Shown: positions 21,801 through 30,759 of the stretch, one piece after another
Layout: every line of letters starts with the position of its first letter
How positions within the stretch are numbered: the first letter of the stretch is position 1
From: a virus
Length of the DNA: 64,000 bases
Virus record (IMG/VR): IMGVR_UViG_3300008120_000059
Span: 98,908 to 162,907 of that record
Strand: one strand, 5' to 3'
Program-made: the position numbers and the translations under genes
The notes under the pieces: model-generated
Seen by the model: the letters and a program-made list of their open reading frames with translations, nothing else
Databases searched by the model: none
What the model was told of the DNA's origin: nothing

Positions 21801-23003
21801 GTCGTCCCAATTTAATGAAAACGCATATGAACCATCAACGTCGGAATTGTACTCCCTAATGTTTGGTATCAAATAACTAGCAACATATCTAACCCTACCT
21901 AAAGTTTCATTTTTACCTGATATTCTGAATCTATAACAAGCCGATGTTGGTATTCCTTTGTTAGGGTCATTTGTTGTTTCATTTTCACCAAATTCATTTG
22001 TGTACACAAAATCCATGTTCATGGGTAATGGGACCACAAATGAACCATCGTCCTCGATATCTTCTTGTATTTCGTATCTCTCAAGTATTGGTCGACCACT
22101 ACTGTCTTTATTTGGTGTAAACCTTATTATTTCAATAACAGCATCAAATGTGGTTAAATCACATTTTCGACCCATCTCACCTCTTGGTCTACAATTTTTA
22201 TTTATTGTATTTTTACCTTTATCCGAATATATTGAACCTAATAGATACGCTTTTGGCTCTACTTTAACCCCTTTACTTGATAAATCAAAATCAGTTCTGG
22301 TTAATCCAATTTCACATAAATCTTCGTTACCCCAAAAAGGATAAACTTCTATAGTTTGATTAAAAGAAACTATTTGAGGTAAAGTGTCTAAATCATTTGA
22401 CGCTTTGTACGAATATGTATTTTTGAATTTGTCAACACCTAAACCTTGTCTAATAAAATCGTCAGGTCTAAGTGAAAAACACCCAATATCAGATAAATCT
22501 ACATCAACATGAATTGTTTGTGTCCCTACAGGAACACCCCAAATCATGAAGTCACCAGCATCGTTTGTTTTTACAGTGTATTTGTAATATTTTTCATAAA
22601 CCTCAAGAACCTCTTCTCTCGTTAAAATATCTTTTTGGTCAGGGAATGTACCGGTTGGTTCGTGTCCACCGTGTTGTTTTCGACTTGGTAAAAGATTATA
22701 TCTATATCCTTCATCATTTTTACTATCTACCGTGGTAAATGGATATAACTCAGAAATTACGGGGTCGTTTGAATCTTCTTCGGATATTGGAATGAAAATA
22801 GAAACTCTAGCATTTGGAACACCGAATCCATTGTTTACAAAGATTCTTCCACAAACAACACCATAGTCCGCACACATTGAGGAGTATACCTCCGTCTGTG
22901 TGAATTTAAGGGATAATATTTCCAATAAGTCAAAGTCGTTTTTTAATTCGACAACAACTTTTTGGTCTTTACCTATATTTGTGGAAATTCTGTGTTTCTG
23001 CAT
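18879..23003 (-). CDS. Giant baseplate-region protein with carboxypeptidase-regulatory-like N-terminus and hydrophobic segment (1374 aa)
   Basis: Residues ~48-75 (VVCGRIFVNNGFGVPNARVS) and ~140-175 look like the CarboxypepD_reg/transthyretin-like fold (GxIxxxxGxxVxxAxVxI). At about residues 476-518 two hydrophobic stretches (FSFAILLAIIINAF and VGAVQIIIAPFQLI) are separated by a short polar link and look like membrane-active helices, unusual for a structural protein. The rest is Cys-containing and Thr/Gly/Tyr-rich. It lies directly downstream of gp6, where T4 has the 1032-residue wedge protein gp7, so a gp7-like position is inferred from synteny only. Confidence 0.6.
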   Translation of the reverse strand: MQKHRISTNIGKDQKVVVELKNDFDLLEILSLKFTQTEVYSSMCADYGVVCGRIFVNNGFGVPNARVSIFIPISEEDSNDPVISELYPFTTVDSKNDEGYRYNLLPSRKQHGGHEPTGTFPDQKDILTREEVLEVYEKYYKYTVKTNDAGDFMIWGVPVGTQTIHVDVDLSDIGCFSLRPDDFIRQGLGVDKFKNTYSYKASNDLDTLPQIVSFNQTIEVYPFWGNEDLCEIGLTRTDFDLSSKGVKVEPKAYLLGSIYSDKGKNTINKNCRPRGEMGRKCDLTTFDAVIEIIRFTPNKDSSGRPILERYEIQEDIEDDGSFVVPLPMNMDFVYTNEFGENETTNDPNKGIPTSACYRFRISGKNETLGRVRYVASYLIPNIREYNSDVDGSYAFSLNWDDYPTSATSSSVIFNQTYGSYYPEDYFYRFTYNKVYTVTSYMGGHFKGGKDNFLGIKDIAPKAEEDCESSVVTPPINYAWRKFSFAILLAIIINAFERVIYTAFVGAVQIIIAPFQLIYEKVRIGPWNILGWTFYWAPFDGWDESIIEPLQALGTVRLSLTIYPECESCDEIQVFTEDSSTDTDPSNIYQKVASGTAVRDKLTFLVNCTTYTLPPPTTGTTTYTWRDCTNNSIQSQSIPFSGSSVTGVCARDGSMSYAGGDGVPVVTGTCDSTVTDIFICDYDPTEREYFLSESPSSGLTSYYYTGYTYGQSLSTIINNIIVNPNRNYYIRVTSYLAHSGAQTADITALSGLTTGNSYTFLYRNYTCGSTTGVLGRDLASANSWLQWNDPTIPKDYVWSGFTYEIYDSNYPITGSTTSSFDSTSLPEGCLSQNTIYDDSGIVKISYCASGTTADYSGTTANPGTNCNNLNLMVVGQAAANDLSKNPCSIKCDTRSGFSEFRFGVYTVIPAAHTDNRDVQFKLIREYARRKLVNKVFCEGIANYSFFDNWLAGSLYMFPFKARVRWDNEETLDLNVRGTNYCQNLLYYKVSEKTSNDAVKKFYYRSTKWNGSIFQKTASGSEFSTLRHPTTIMDLGPRDEFIKEICVDPTLDPNCSIVRSIGSTSYQNFKEMLGLYINYRLDTNANYNYKDFFSNNGYTSYYPFNTNKEILNGDVLQLISINNEAGIEEFDLQNRYYGQYSPVILDPDDYVQLFKSQSGTTNGPMPINFVLDDDGYRVRVCLNEPGRLTESSQIVPFFYWDKDGQGFGEGYGQSWDYATVVSQRLQGMTYNYAFTGDSTYNYVLFPMTKTYSGDTFTIAGADVNDGSFDVEDTNDVHLNYNNQEEGFTVLHITSGTTLSPDAGTLWIRVGEVGGWASKPWNNDVDFILKPTQVNYTGNKQILSTPFLFYFGLRPGATAVDKFIKLFGPKGAFPSQE

Positions 23004-23009
23004 TATTCT

Positions 23010-23016
23010 ATAAATA
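23010..23016 (-). promoter_or_regulatory. TATTTAT candidate late-promoter motif
   Basis: Minus-strand TATTTAT, six bases before the ATG of the 1374-residue gene. At this distance a transcript would be leaderless or nearly so. Confidence 0.35.
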
Positions 23017-23055
23017 GAAAATTATGGATTTCCAGAAAAATAAATAAAAATTAAA

Positions 23056-24888
23056 TTAGAATGTAGTCGTTCCTAATGTTTTTACTCTAACTTTTATATC
23101 TTTCTGAGGAAATCTTATTTGATATATTTGGTTAGATTTCATATAGATAGTCATATCGGATTGAGCAATTTCTTTTGTGGTTGGGTCAATATATGATTGT
23201 AACACTTCAGAAGATGAATATTCTCCACCTACGTTATTGAAAACTCTTATATCGACAGCGTTTACCACTCCATTTACTTCACCTATTGTTTTATATAAAT
23301 CACCAACAAATAATGGGTCACCCATTTTTCTTTTTTCAATTGAAAAATAACTAACAGTATCCTCGATAATAGTTTTAACAATCTCTGTTTGGTTACCATT
23401 TTTATCAATAACAACGTCAATCTCTAGTGTGAAATCAACCACTTCACCGCTTTGAACTTCTAAAAAGTCATTAACCATTCGGTACTCGGCTAAGTAAGAT
23501 AAAATGTTGTTTTTTAATGTGTTTGAAACAGTATCAATAAGATTACCATTCTCATCATATGACAATAATTTAATTTTTATTTTATTGTCTTCTTCCATCA
23601 CGTTTACCTTAGCGGGAGCCCCATATGTTGATGGCATTGTCTCAATTAAAGATTTATAATCATTAAGAGTTACCGCCCTATTTTGTGCAGAGAAGTTATA
23701 TGCTATCATGTTTCTAACTTCTTCAATTGTGGGTTGGTCCGCACCTCCAACAGCTGGTGTTACGTTGGTTACGGTTAAAGAATTTTGTACTTGAGTGTTC
23801 GTTGATGAGTTAGGTCCATTAATAGAAAATTCAACATTATCTACACTTGTAATAATATCAATACCGAGATTACTATCCTTACCTCCTCCAATTCTATATT
23901 TTATGAATAACGTTGTATTTGATTTCGGTAAAGCACCTAATGATAGGTTATTCAAATACGTTCCAAGACTTACTCTTAAAGTACCTTGGTTATAGTTGTC
24001 CAAATTATCCAATGGATTAACATTACCAGAACCAAATGTTACCGAAAAATAATTTTCGGGAGTATATTCTGTAATAAATTTATTTGTAACTGGAACGTAT
24101 GTTCCCGATATGAAATTATCACTATCAGATGCCGATGTTGGGTCGGGCACAAATACTTTATCTTGTATTAATGATTTTACTTCGTACCATTTATTTTCAG
24201 AACTTAAAAATTCAGAGTTAGTTGGATTATTTACAAAGTTTGTTCCCTCTTTATGAATTACTCCACTCACCCCTAATATGTTTTGTTCAGGTAAGAATAT
24301 TTTTAAGAAAGGTTTTTGGTCAACTTCTGTTATAACTTTTCTATATATTCTTGTTACACCATTTACAACAGCTTCTCTTTTTACAATTGAGTATGATATG
24401 AGTCTATTATTACCATCAAAATTTGGGATTTTTAATCTGTTTGGTTCACCTCTTTTATTGAAGGGATTTGAGAAATCAATATCGTCGATGGTTTCAAAAA
24501 CTTGTCCCCCACCCGATACTTGTGCACCTGATTTTATAGTCCCCAAATAACGCTCATCTTCTTTATCTCCTCTAACAGGTACTTGTATTGTAAAATCACA
24601 CAAAGAAACCGATGGTCTATTACCTGGTATTCTCATACCATATGTTTTGGCAATATGATACAATGATTGTCTTTGTTGTGCAAAATCTAGCATTGTCTCT
24701 TGCCAAACCCTATCAATGTGAAAATGTAAATTGTCTGTCACAGCGGCATTTAAATCCAATAAAACAGAATAAATTGATGCGTCATTTGTATTCTTAATCA
24801 AATCGGGATAATATTCCCTTGTGAGATTAACTAGTTCCTGTCTTAAACTCGCAAAGTCTCTGACGGCGTATGATATTTTTTTAGCCAT
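23056..24888 (-). CDS. Baseplate wedge protein, gp6/Baseplate_J-like (610 aa)
   Basis: The N-terminus is typical of T4 gp6 and the Baseplate_J family: a short basic start, DFASLRQELVNLTREYYPD, then NDASIYSVLLDLNAAVTDNL and WQETMLDFAQQR. Later LTVTNVTPAVGGADQPTIEE and NRAVTLNDYKSLIETMPS match the Baseplate_J core. Its length is close to that of T4 gp6 (660 aa). In the T4 baseplate gp6 forms the ring that links the wedges around the hub. It follows gp25 after one base, the same functional pairing as in T4, where gp25, gp6 and gp53 form the inner wedge. Confidence 0.88.
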   Translation of the reverse strand: MAKKISYAVRDFASLRQELVNLTREYYPDLIKNTNDASIYSVLLDLNAAVTDNLHFHIDRVWQETMLDFAQQRQSLYHIAKTYGMRIPGNRPSVSLCDFTIQVPVRGDKEDERYLGTIKSGAQVSGGGQVFETIDDIDFSNPFNKRGEPNRLKIPNFDGNNRLISYSIVKREAVVNGVTRIYRKVITEVDQKPFLKIFLPEQNILGVSGVIHKEGTNFVNNPTNSEFLSSENKWYEVKSLIQDKVFVPDPTSASDSDNFISGTYVPVTNKFITEYTPENYFSVTFGSGNVNPLDNLDNYNQGTLRVSLGTYLNNLSLGALPKSNTTLFIKYRIGGGKDSNLGIDIITSVDNVEFSINGPNSSTNTQVQNSLTVTNVTPAVGGADQPTIEEVRNMIAYNFSAQNRAVTLNDYKSLIETMPSTYGAPAKVNVMEEDNKIKIKLLSYDENGNLIDTVSNTLKNNILSYLAEYRMVNDFLEVQSGEVVDFTLEIDVVIDKNGNQTEIVKTIIEDTVSYFSIEKRKMGDPLFVGDLYKTIGEVNGVVNAVDIRVFNNVGGEYSSSEVLQSYIDPTTKEIAQSDMTIYMKSNQIYQIRFPQKDIKVRVKTLGTTTF

Positions 24889-24889
24889 A

Positions 24890-25342
24890 TTATATGTTAA
24901 TAATTATAAAATCGGACGAAACAAAAGGTTCGTTATTTATGTCATAGTCAATTCGAACTTTTGCGGTATATGGTTTGGTTGAATAATCAGAAACTCTAAA
25001 CAATCTTGAGTCCTCATCTTCTTGTGGGCTCATAGATTCTTCAGGGTCTTGGTCAGCGGGTGTAACTCTAATTGATTTTATTTCTAAATTAGGTATGTAT
25101 AATTTCACCGCAGTTCTTATTTCATCTTCTATCTGACCCCATGTTACAGCGTCATTTGGTTCAAAAATAAATTCATATAATCTAGTCCCAAAATCAGGTA
25201 AATAATATCTTGAACCCTTTCTTGTTAATAACAAGTGAATCAAGTTTGCACGAATCTCTCTCTCAGGGGTTTCGGTCATAACCAAAAAATCACCCTTAGG
25301 ACTAATTCTGAATGGAAAATCTATACCATATGTAATCGCCAT
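24890..25342 (-). CDS. Baseplate wedge protein gp25-like (150 aa)
   Basis: This matches the GPW/gp25 family: DFPFRISPKGDFLVMTETPE, then REIRANLIHLLLTRKGSRYYLPDFGTRLYEFIFEP. The GSR-PDFGTRL-FEP pattern is diagnostic. T4 gp25 is 132 residues long. It joins the sheath-proximal wedge to gp6 and helps start sheath polymerisation. Here the gene heads the leftward tail operon, right after the strong terminator that ends the ribonucleotide reductase unit, with a TATTTAT motif four bases upstream. Confidence 0.92.
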   Translation of the reverse strand: MAITYGIDFPFRISPKGDFLVMTETPEREIRANLIHLLLTRKGSRYYLPDFGTRLYEFIFEPNDAVTWGQIEDEIRTAVKLYIPNLEIKSIRVTPADQDPEESMSPQEDEDSRLFRVSDYSTKPYTAKVRIDYDINNEPFVSSDFIIINI

Positions 25343-25346
25343 ACTA

Positions 25347-25353
25347 ATAAATA
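25347..25353 (-). promoter_or_regulatory. TATTTAT candidate late-promoter motif
   Basis: Minus-strand TATTTAT, four bases before the gp25 ATG, at the head of the 25-kb tail operon. Confidence 0.4.
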
Positions 25354-25376
25354 TAACTAAAGAACAAATACTAATA

Positions 25377-25406
25377 AATAAAAAAATCCCAACCGAAGTT
25401 GGGATT
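25377..25406 (-). terminator. Strong Rho-independent terminator after nrdA
   Basis: On the minus strand a perfect 9-bp stem AATCCCAAC/GTTGGGATT (25385-25393 with 25398-25406) encloses a TTCG tetraloop closed by C-G. A run of seven or more T follows. It separates the replication/nucleotide operon from the gp25 operon. Confidence 0.92.
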
Positions 25407-25412
25407 ATATAT

Positions 25413-25445
25413 TGTTTGATTTTTTTGCTCCTGTATAATCAAACA
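25413..25445. other. Second inverted repeat downstream of nrdA
   Basis: TGTTTGATT (25413-25421) and AATCAAACA (25437-25445) are perfect inverted copies around a 15-base loop. The stem is A+T rich and lacks a clear T-run in the minus direction. It may add to termination or mRNA 3'-end stability. Confidence 0.5.
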
Positions 25446-25492
25446 AAGTAGATGTATGGTTAATTATAAAATATCAATGGAGCCACCTACAG

Positions 25493-27925
25493 TTACGAGC
25501 CACAACCTTCACATTCAAAAGGAGAATCTGTTGGTCTTGATGGTATTGACATCTCCACGACTTCTTCTTCTTTTTGATTATTTTGGTTGTATGAAGTATT
25601 TTGTACTTCTTTAGCTTCAACTGTGGGTTTTGCTGTTGAGGTGTCGATTCCTAAACCCTTTAATGGGTCAACAGCAGCTCTGGTTCGTAAATAATACATA
25701 CCCGTTTTTAAACCAAGTTTCCATCCATAAAGATGTGCGGCTAAAACTTTGGTTTTGTTTGCGTTGTCAATAAATAAATTTAAAGACTGTGATTGGTCAA
25801 TGTAAATTGACCTGTTTGCCGCCATGGTTAAGATTCTTTTTTGAGACATTTCCCAAACTGTTTTGTAAACTTCTTTCACATCAACAGGTACCTCAGGAAT
25901 GTTTTGAACAGAACCATTTTCCATGATTAGTTTTTTCTTTAATTCGTCAGACCACAATCCTCTTTCAAGTAATTCATTTACGAGATGTTTATTGATTACA
26001 ATAAATTCACCTCCTAATGTTCTTCTTGAGTAAAGGTTAGATGTAAATGGTTCAAATGCTTCATTATTACCAAGAATTTGTGCGGTAGATGCTGTTGGCA
26101 TAGGAGCAACTAATAGAGAGTTTCTTACACCATGTTTAACAACATCTTTTCTTAGTGACTTCCAATCCCATCTTCCACTTGTGTCCTTGTCTGTTTTACC
26201 CCATAACTCGTATTGAAATTGACCTTTAGATAACGGAGAACCTTCAAATGAAGAGTACGCCCCGTTTTCAACAGCCAAGTCTTTAGACGATGTGAGAGCC
26301 GCGAAATAAATTGTTTCAAATATTTCTACTTGTAATTTGTCCGAATCCTCACTTTCAAAAGGTAATTTTAACATACAAAACACATCCGCCAATCCTTGTA
26401 CACCTAAACCAACTGGTCTATGTTTCATGTTTGAAAGTTTTGTTTCCTCAGTAGGGTAAAAATTCAAATCAATAACGTTGTTTAGGTTTTTCACAACTTG
26501 ATATACATTATCATAAAGTAGTTCATGATTAAATTCTTTATTAATGATGTATTTTGGTAATGCGATTGACGCTAAATTACAAACCGCTTGTTCTGTTGGG
26601 CTTGAGTACTCAATAATCTCGGTACACAAATTAGATGATTTAATTGTACCTAAGTTCTTTTGGTTTGATTTGTAATTAGCAGCATCCTTGTACAACATGT
26701 ATGGGGTACCGGTCTCAATTTGTGCCGTTAAAATTGCGTCCATTAATTTTCTCGCTTTAACAACTTTTCTTGCTCGACCCTCTTTCTCATACCTTTCGTA
26801 CAATTCTGTGAATTCTTGAGTAAAAGAAAATGGGTCATCATAAGCGTCTGACAAACCAGGAGCTTCATCAGGTGAAAATAGTGACCACTCCCCGTCTTCC
26901 TCAACTCTTTTCATAAAAAGATTGGGTGTCCACATCGCTAAGAATAAATCACGAGCCCTTAATTCTTCTTTACCGTGATTTTTTCTCAAATCAATAAATT
27001 CAAAAACATCTGCGTGCCATGGCTCAAGATAAATCGCGAAAGAACCTTTTCTTTTACCACCCTGATTAATCCAACGAGCGACTTCATTGTATGTTTTCAT
27101 CATCGGGAGTAGTCCGTCTGATTCACCACCTGTTCCTTTAATATATGAACCCTTGGCTCTAACATCATGAACATGTAGTCCGATACCACCAGCCCATTTT
27201 GAAATTTTAGCAACATCTTTAATTGTGTCAAACAAACCATCAATGTCATCACCTTTATTACCAATTAAGAAACAAGAAGACATTTGTGGTCTACGAGTAC
27301 CGGCATTAAACAAAGTTGGAGTTGCGTGAGTGTAAAAATGTTGTGATAAATCGTCATAAATTCTCAAAGCAGTTTCTAAGTCACCATTACAAATACCAAC
27401 AGCAACTCTCATGTACATATATTGAGGTCTTTCAACGATTCTTCTTCCGATTTTCAAAAGGTAAGAACGTTCAAGAGTTTTAAATCCAAAATAATCAAAA
27501 TCAAAATCTCTCTCTTGAACAATCGCACCATCTAAAGATTCTTTGTTTTGAATCACAAATTGATAAACCTCATCTGATATTAAAGATGAATCTTTTCCTG
27601 TTCTTGGTTCAATAAATGAGTGAAGTTCTTTAATACATTGGGAAAACTTTTTTGGTGTCGTTTTATGTAGATTTGACACCGCCAATCTTCCAGCTAATTT
27701 AGCATAGTCTGAATGTGTTGTTACCATAGACGCAGCCGTCTCGGCTGCTAATGTGTCCAACTCAGTTGTAGATATACCATCGTAAATCCCTTGAGTAACT
27801 TTAAGAGTCACTAATGTTGGGTCAATGTATTCTAAATTCAAATCATCACAGAAATATTGTATTCTTCTGGTGATTTTGTCATATCTCATTTCTTCCAATG
27901 AGCCATCTCTCTTTTTTACTTTCAT
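25493..27925 (-). CDS. nrdA: Class I ribonucleoside-diphosphate reductase, large subunit (810 aa)
   Basis: This enzyme reduces ribonucleoside diphosphates to deoxyribonucleotides together with NrdB. An ATP-cone occupies about residues 1-90 (VKKRDGSLEEMRYDKITRRI). Catalytic-site residues are visible: Cys ~218 (MSSCFLIG), Asn ~432/Cys ~434/Glu ~436 (SSNLCTEI) and Cys ~449 (AVCNLAS). The C-terminus ends CEGCGS, the redox-active CxxC tail. Overall wording, including the tail, resembles eukaryotic R1 rather than the E. coli or T4 type. It follows nrdB by seven bases and is terminated by a strong hairpin. It would supply dNTPs for phage replication. Confidence 0.97.
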   Translation of the reverse strand: MKVKKRDGSLEEMRYDKITRRIQYFCDDLNLEYIDPTLVTLKVTQGIYDGISTTELDTLAAETAASMVTTHSDYAKLAGRLAVSNLHKTTPKKFSQCIKELHSFIEPRTGKDSSLISDEVYQFVIQNKESLDGAIVQERDFDFDYFGFKTLERSYLLKIGRRIVERPQYMYMRVAVGICNGDLETALRIYDDLSQHFYTHATPTLFNAGTRRPQMSSCFLIGNKGDDIDGLFDTIKDVAKISKWAGGIGLHVHDVRAKGSYIKGTGGESDGLLPMMKTYNEVARWINQGGKRKGSFAIYLEPWHADVFEFIDLRKNHGKEELRARDLFLAMWTPNLFMKRVEEDGEWSLFSPDEAPGLSDAYDDPFSFTQEFTELYERYEKEGRARKVVKARKLMDAILTAQIETGTPYMLYKDAANYKSNQKNLGTIKSSNLCTEIIEYSSPTEQAVCNLASIALPKYIINKEFNHELLYDNVYQVVKNLNNVIDLNFYPTEETKLSNMKHRPVGLGVQGLADVFCMLKLPFESEDSDKLQVEIFETIYFAALTSSKDLAVENGAYSSFEGSPLSKGQFQYELWGKTDKDTSGRWDWKSLRKDVVKHGVRNSLLVAPMPTASTAQILGNNEAFEPFTSNLYSRRTLGGEFIVINKHLVNELLERGLWSDELKKKLIMENGSVQNIPEVPVDVKEVYKTVWEMSQKRILTMAANRSIYIDQSQSLNLFIDNANKTKVLAAHLYGWKLGLKTGMYYLRTRAAVDPLKGLGIDTSTAKPTVEAKEVQNTSYNQNNQKEEEVVEMSIPSRPTDSPFECEGCGS

Positions 27926-27932
27926 AATCTAA

Positions 27933-28910
27933 TTAAAAATCTATATCTTCAAATGATGTATCCATATCTTCAATGGAAACGTTATTATTCACACCAGCTT
28001 TTTGATATTCAGCAACTCTTTTTTCAAAGAAATTAGTCTTACCTTGAAGAGCAATATTTTGCATGAAATCAAATGGATTTTCAACATTGTAGACCTTTGA
28101 ACAATTTAATGACATTAATAGTCTATCGGTCACAAATTCCAAATATTGAGACATCAAATCTGAATTCATACCAATTAGTTTAACAGGTAGTGCCTCTAAA
28201 ATAAATTCTTTTTCAATCTCTAAAGCTCCACAGATAATGTCTTTAATTCTCTTCTCACTTAATTTATTTTCAATATGGTGATTAAACAAATGACAAGCAA
28301 AGTCACAGTGCATTCCTTCATCTCTTGAAATAAGCTCATTTGAAAAGGTTAAACCCGGCATTAAACCACGTTTTTTGAGCCAGAAAATAGAACAGAATGA
28401 GCCAGAAAAGAAAATACCCTCAACAGCAGCAAAGGCAATAAGTCTTTCAACGAAGGTACCCTTTTCAATATACTTTAACGCCCATTCCGCCTTTTTCTTA
28501 ACAGCAGGGATTGTGTCAATTGCATTAAATAATCTACCTTGTTCTTGTTTATCCTTGATATATGTATCAATCAACAAAGAATAAGTTTCACTGTGAATAT
28601 TTTCCATCATGATTTGGAAACCATAAAACATTTTAGCTTCCGTATATTGTACCGCATTCACAAAATTCATTGCAATGTTTTCATTTACAATACCATCCGA
28701 AGCGGCGAAAAATGCTAATACGTTTTTAACAAAATGTTGTTCATCTTCATTTAGTTTGTTTTCCCAATCATAAATGTCTTGAGCTAAATCAATTTCTTCA
28801 GCAGTCCAAAAACATGCTTCTTGTTGTTTGTAAAGTTTCCAAATGTCGTGGTGTTCGATTGGAAAAAGGACAAAACGTCCTGGATTTTCTTTCAAAATCT
28901 TCTCTGTCAT
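27933..28910 (-). CDS. nrdB: Class I ribonucleoside-diphosphate reductase, small subunit (325 aa)
   Basis: This radical-bearing R2 subunit is the partner of NrdA. The di-iron ligands can be placed by comparison with mouse R2: Asp ~72 ([10 protein letters not shown]), Glu ~103 and His ~106 (MENIHSETY), Glu ~164 ([10 protein letters not shown]), Glu ~198 and His ~201 ([10 protein letters not shown]). The radical Tyr is at ~110. Long stretches such as [20 protein letters not shown] are nearly word-for-word eukaryotic R2. The gene order nrdB-nrdA is the reverse of many bacterial operons. No intein or intron is seen. Confidence 0.97.
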   Translation of the reverse strand: MTEKILKENPGRFVLFPIEHHDIWKLYKQQEACFWTAEEIDLAQDIYDWENKLNEDEQHFVKNVLAFFAASDGIVNENIAMNFVNAVQYTEAKMFYGFQIMMENIHSETYSLLIDTYIKDKQEQGRLFNAIDTIPAVKKKAEWALKYIEKGTFVERLIAFAAVEGIFFSGSFCSIFWLKKRGLMPGLTFSNELISRDEGMHCDFACHLFNHHIENKLSEKRIKDIICGALEIEKEFILEALPVKLIGMNSDLMSQYLEFVTDRLLMSLNCSKVYNVENPFDFMQNIALQGKTNFFEKRVAEYQKAGVNNNVSIEDMDTSFEDIDF

Positions 28911-28924
28911 GGTGATAATAATTA

Positions 28925-30301
28925 TTAATTTCTGTTTAAAGTTTCCTGTCTTTTGGTGAAAGCTTCTCTCACCCTGTCAGCAGCGTTTTTTTGTTTCTCC
29001 TCTTTATGACCAAGGAGTGTTGTTTGAGACTCAGTATCAATGACTAACAGTCTATTGTCAAATTTACAATTCTGCCAAATAATTCCGTCACGACCAATTC
29101 TTGACTTAAGTAAAGTCATGGTTGCTAAGTTATGTTCTTTTTGTTCTATGGTTTTACCTATTGATAAAATTACGTGGGCAATTTGCGCTTTTTTAATTGA
29201 CCCACCCATTTGGTCACTGTTTACAACTTCAGATGAAATAGATTCTCTGTTACCCTGAGTAGCCGTCCATATAACAATTCCAAATTCACTTGTCATCGCT
29301 TCTAAACTTCTCATTACTGAACCTTCACCTTTCCATTCTTCACCGAAATTAGATTTTTCGGGACTGATACAGTCGACATAATCAATAACTAAAAGGTCAA
29401 TCTTTTTACCTTCTGAAATTCTTTTTCTCAATCGAGATTTAATCTCAGATATTGAAACTGAATCACTTGGTAACTTTAAAATATCCAAGGTTCCTTTACT
29501 TTGAGTTTGAACCTCGTTTATCTTTTCTTTTACAAAATCTTTATTTTCAGGTTGTTCATCGGGTGCAATTCCTGACCAAATTGTGTAATGTTTCTTTTTG
29601 ATGTTATCGGGATTGTCTTCAAAAAATATTTGAAGAACATTGTACCCATGTAAGTAAGCAGTATTTGCAAATAATGATAATATGGTCGTTTTACCCGTAC
29701 CTGTTGGTGCTAATACAACACCAAGTTCCCCAATACCCAAACCACCTTTTAAAGCGGTGTCAAGACCCTCTATACCTGTTGGTATTGGTTGTCTATTATC
29801 TTTTTCTAAAGCGGCGTCGATATTGTGAAAAACATCCATACATTCTTCAGGTGGTAATCCGACTTGTAGTGCCTTTTGAATAATACCTTCAATCTTATGA
29901 TACTCTTGGAATTTACCATTTTCAATAATGGTTGTTACCATTTTAAGTTCCTTCTTTAAATTTTGTTGTTTACAAAAATTCAAAGCCTCTTCTCTGACCA
30001 TTGGGTCATCTACGGTATTTTCTTTGATGTCGTGAATTGTATCTAAATGTATTCTCGCGGTTTCTTGTGAACCCATTTCAAGAATTATAGTTTGACACAA
30101 ACTTTGATAATCAGGAATTTTCCCATATTTCTGATAGTACTCTTTGATATGGGAGGTAATAAATCTAAAAGAACTATTATCAAAATATTTGCTCTCGATT
30201 ACATCAATAATCTGTTCACCGTACTTTTTATCCTCTACAATTGATTTAATTAACGTTTGTTGAAATGACGCTCCGAGAAAACCAAAATTTTTTTCTGACA
30301 T
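28925..30301 (-). CDS. Replicative DnaB-type helicase, gp41-like (458 aa)
   Basis: A RecA-fold helicase core carries Walker [10 protein letters not shown] at ~198-206, Walker B LLVIDYVD at ~303-310 and the sensor TATQGNR at ~346-352, with [10 protein letters not shown] near residue 400 as in DnaB/gp41. The N-terminal ~150 residues are helical, as in the DnaB N-domain. It would unwind DNA 5' to 3' at the phage fork and recruit primase. No separate primase gene is recognised in the window. The gene follows the 147-residue gene by 14 bases in the replication operon. Confidence 0.92.
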   Translation of the reverse strand: MSEKNFGFLGASFQQTLIKSIVEDKKYGEQIIDVIESKYFDNSSFRFITSHIKEYYQKYGKIPDYQSLCQTIILEMGSQETARIHLDTIHDIKENTVDDPMVREEALNFCKQQNLKKELKMVTTIIENGKFQEYHKIEGIIQKALQVGLPPEECMDVFHNIDAALEKDNRQPIPTGIEGLDTALKGGLGIGELGVVLAPTGTGKTTILSLFANTAYLHGYNVLQIFFEDNPDNIKKKHYTIWSGIAPDEQPENKDFVKEKINEVQTQSKGTLDILKLPSDSVSISEIKSRLRKRISEGKKIDLLVIDYVDCISPEKSNFGEEWKGEGSVMRSLEAMTSEFGIVIWTATQGNRESISSEVVNSDQMGGSIKKAQIAHVILSIGKTIEQKEHNLATMTLLKSRIGRDGIIWQNCKFDNRLLVIDTESQTTLLGHKEEKQKNAADRVREAFTKRQETLNRN

Positions 30302-30315
30302 AGTTTTTTATTTTT

Positions 30316-30759
30316 TTATAATTGATAGTTTAAATAAGTTGTTTCCAAATCTCTAGATGATAAAATGTCGGTTAAATCTGACAAATATCTCTTTAAATAA
30401 GGACGAATGTCTACCGTATATCTAACCTTTGGGTGATAGACTTTAGCGGAAAACATCCTTTGAATAAATACATCGTCACCCATCTTAATCTCGAGCAAAA
30501 AGTACTCTTTTTCATTTTGTTCATCGGTTTCTGCACTATCCAAACCGTAAAAATAATCACGATTTTCATGTAGATAATCCAATGTTTTTGTTTTCAAATC
30601 TACACCAATATCGTCACAAATATTTTTAACGTAATAGTGTAAATCCATAGAACGTCTCGACTTTGGGTTATGCTCTCTTACATTGAAGAAGCGCTGACAG
30701 ATAATGTTTCCTTCTAATGTCAAAAGGAACTCGAACTTTGTTACTTCTTGATTACTCAT
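30316..30759 (-). CDS. Unknown protein made of two tandem copies of one domain (147 aa)
   Basis: The two halves are clearly related. The first has FEFLLTLEGNIICQRFFNVREHNP (abridged here) with SMDLHYYVKNICDDI. The second has YFLLEIKMGDDVFIQRMF with TVDIRPYLKRYLSDL. Each unit spans about 60-65 residues: two beta strands with an IxQRxF signature followed by helices. The gene overlaps the RNase H stop by eight bases and precedes the replicative helicase, so a replication-accessory role is suggested by context only. I do not recognise the family. Confidence 0.65.
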   Translation of the reverse strand: MSNQEVTKFEFLLTLEGNIICQRFFNVREHNPKSRRSMDLHYYVKNICDDIGVDLKTKTLDYLHENRDYFYGLDSAETDEQNEKEYFLLEIKMGDDVFIQRMFSAKVYHPKVRYTVDIRPYLKRYLSDLTDILSSRDLETTYLNYQL

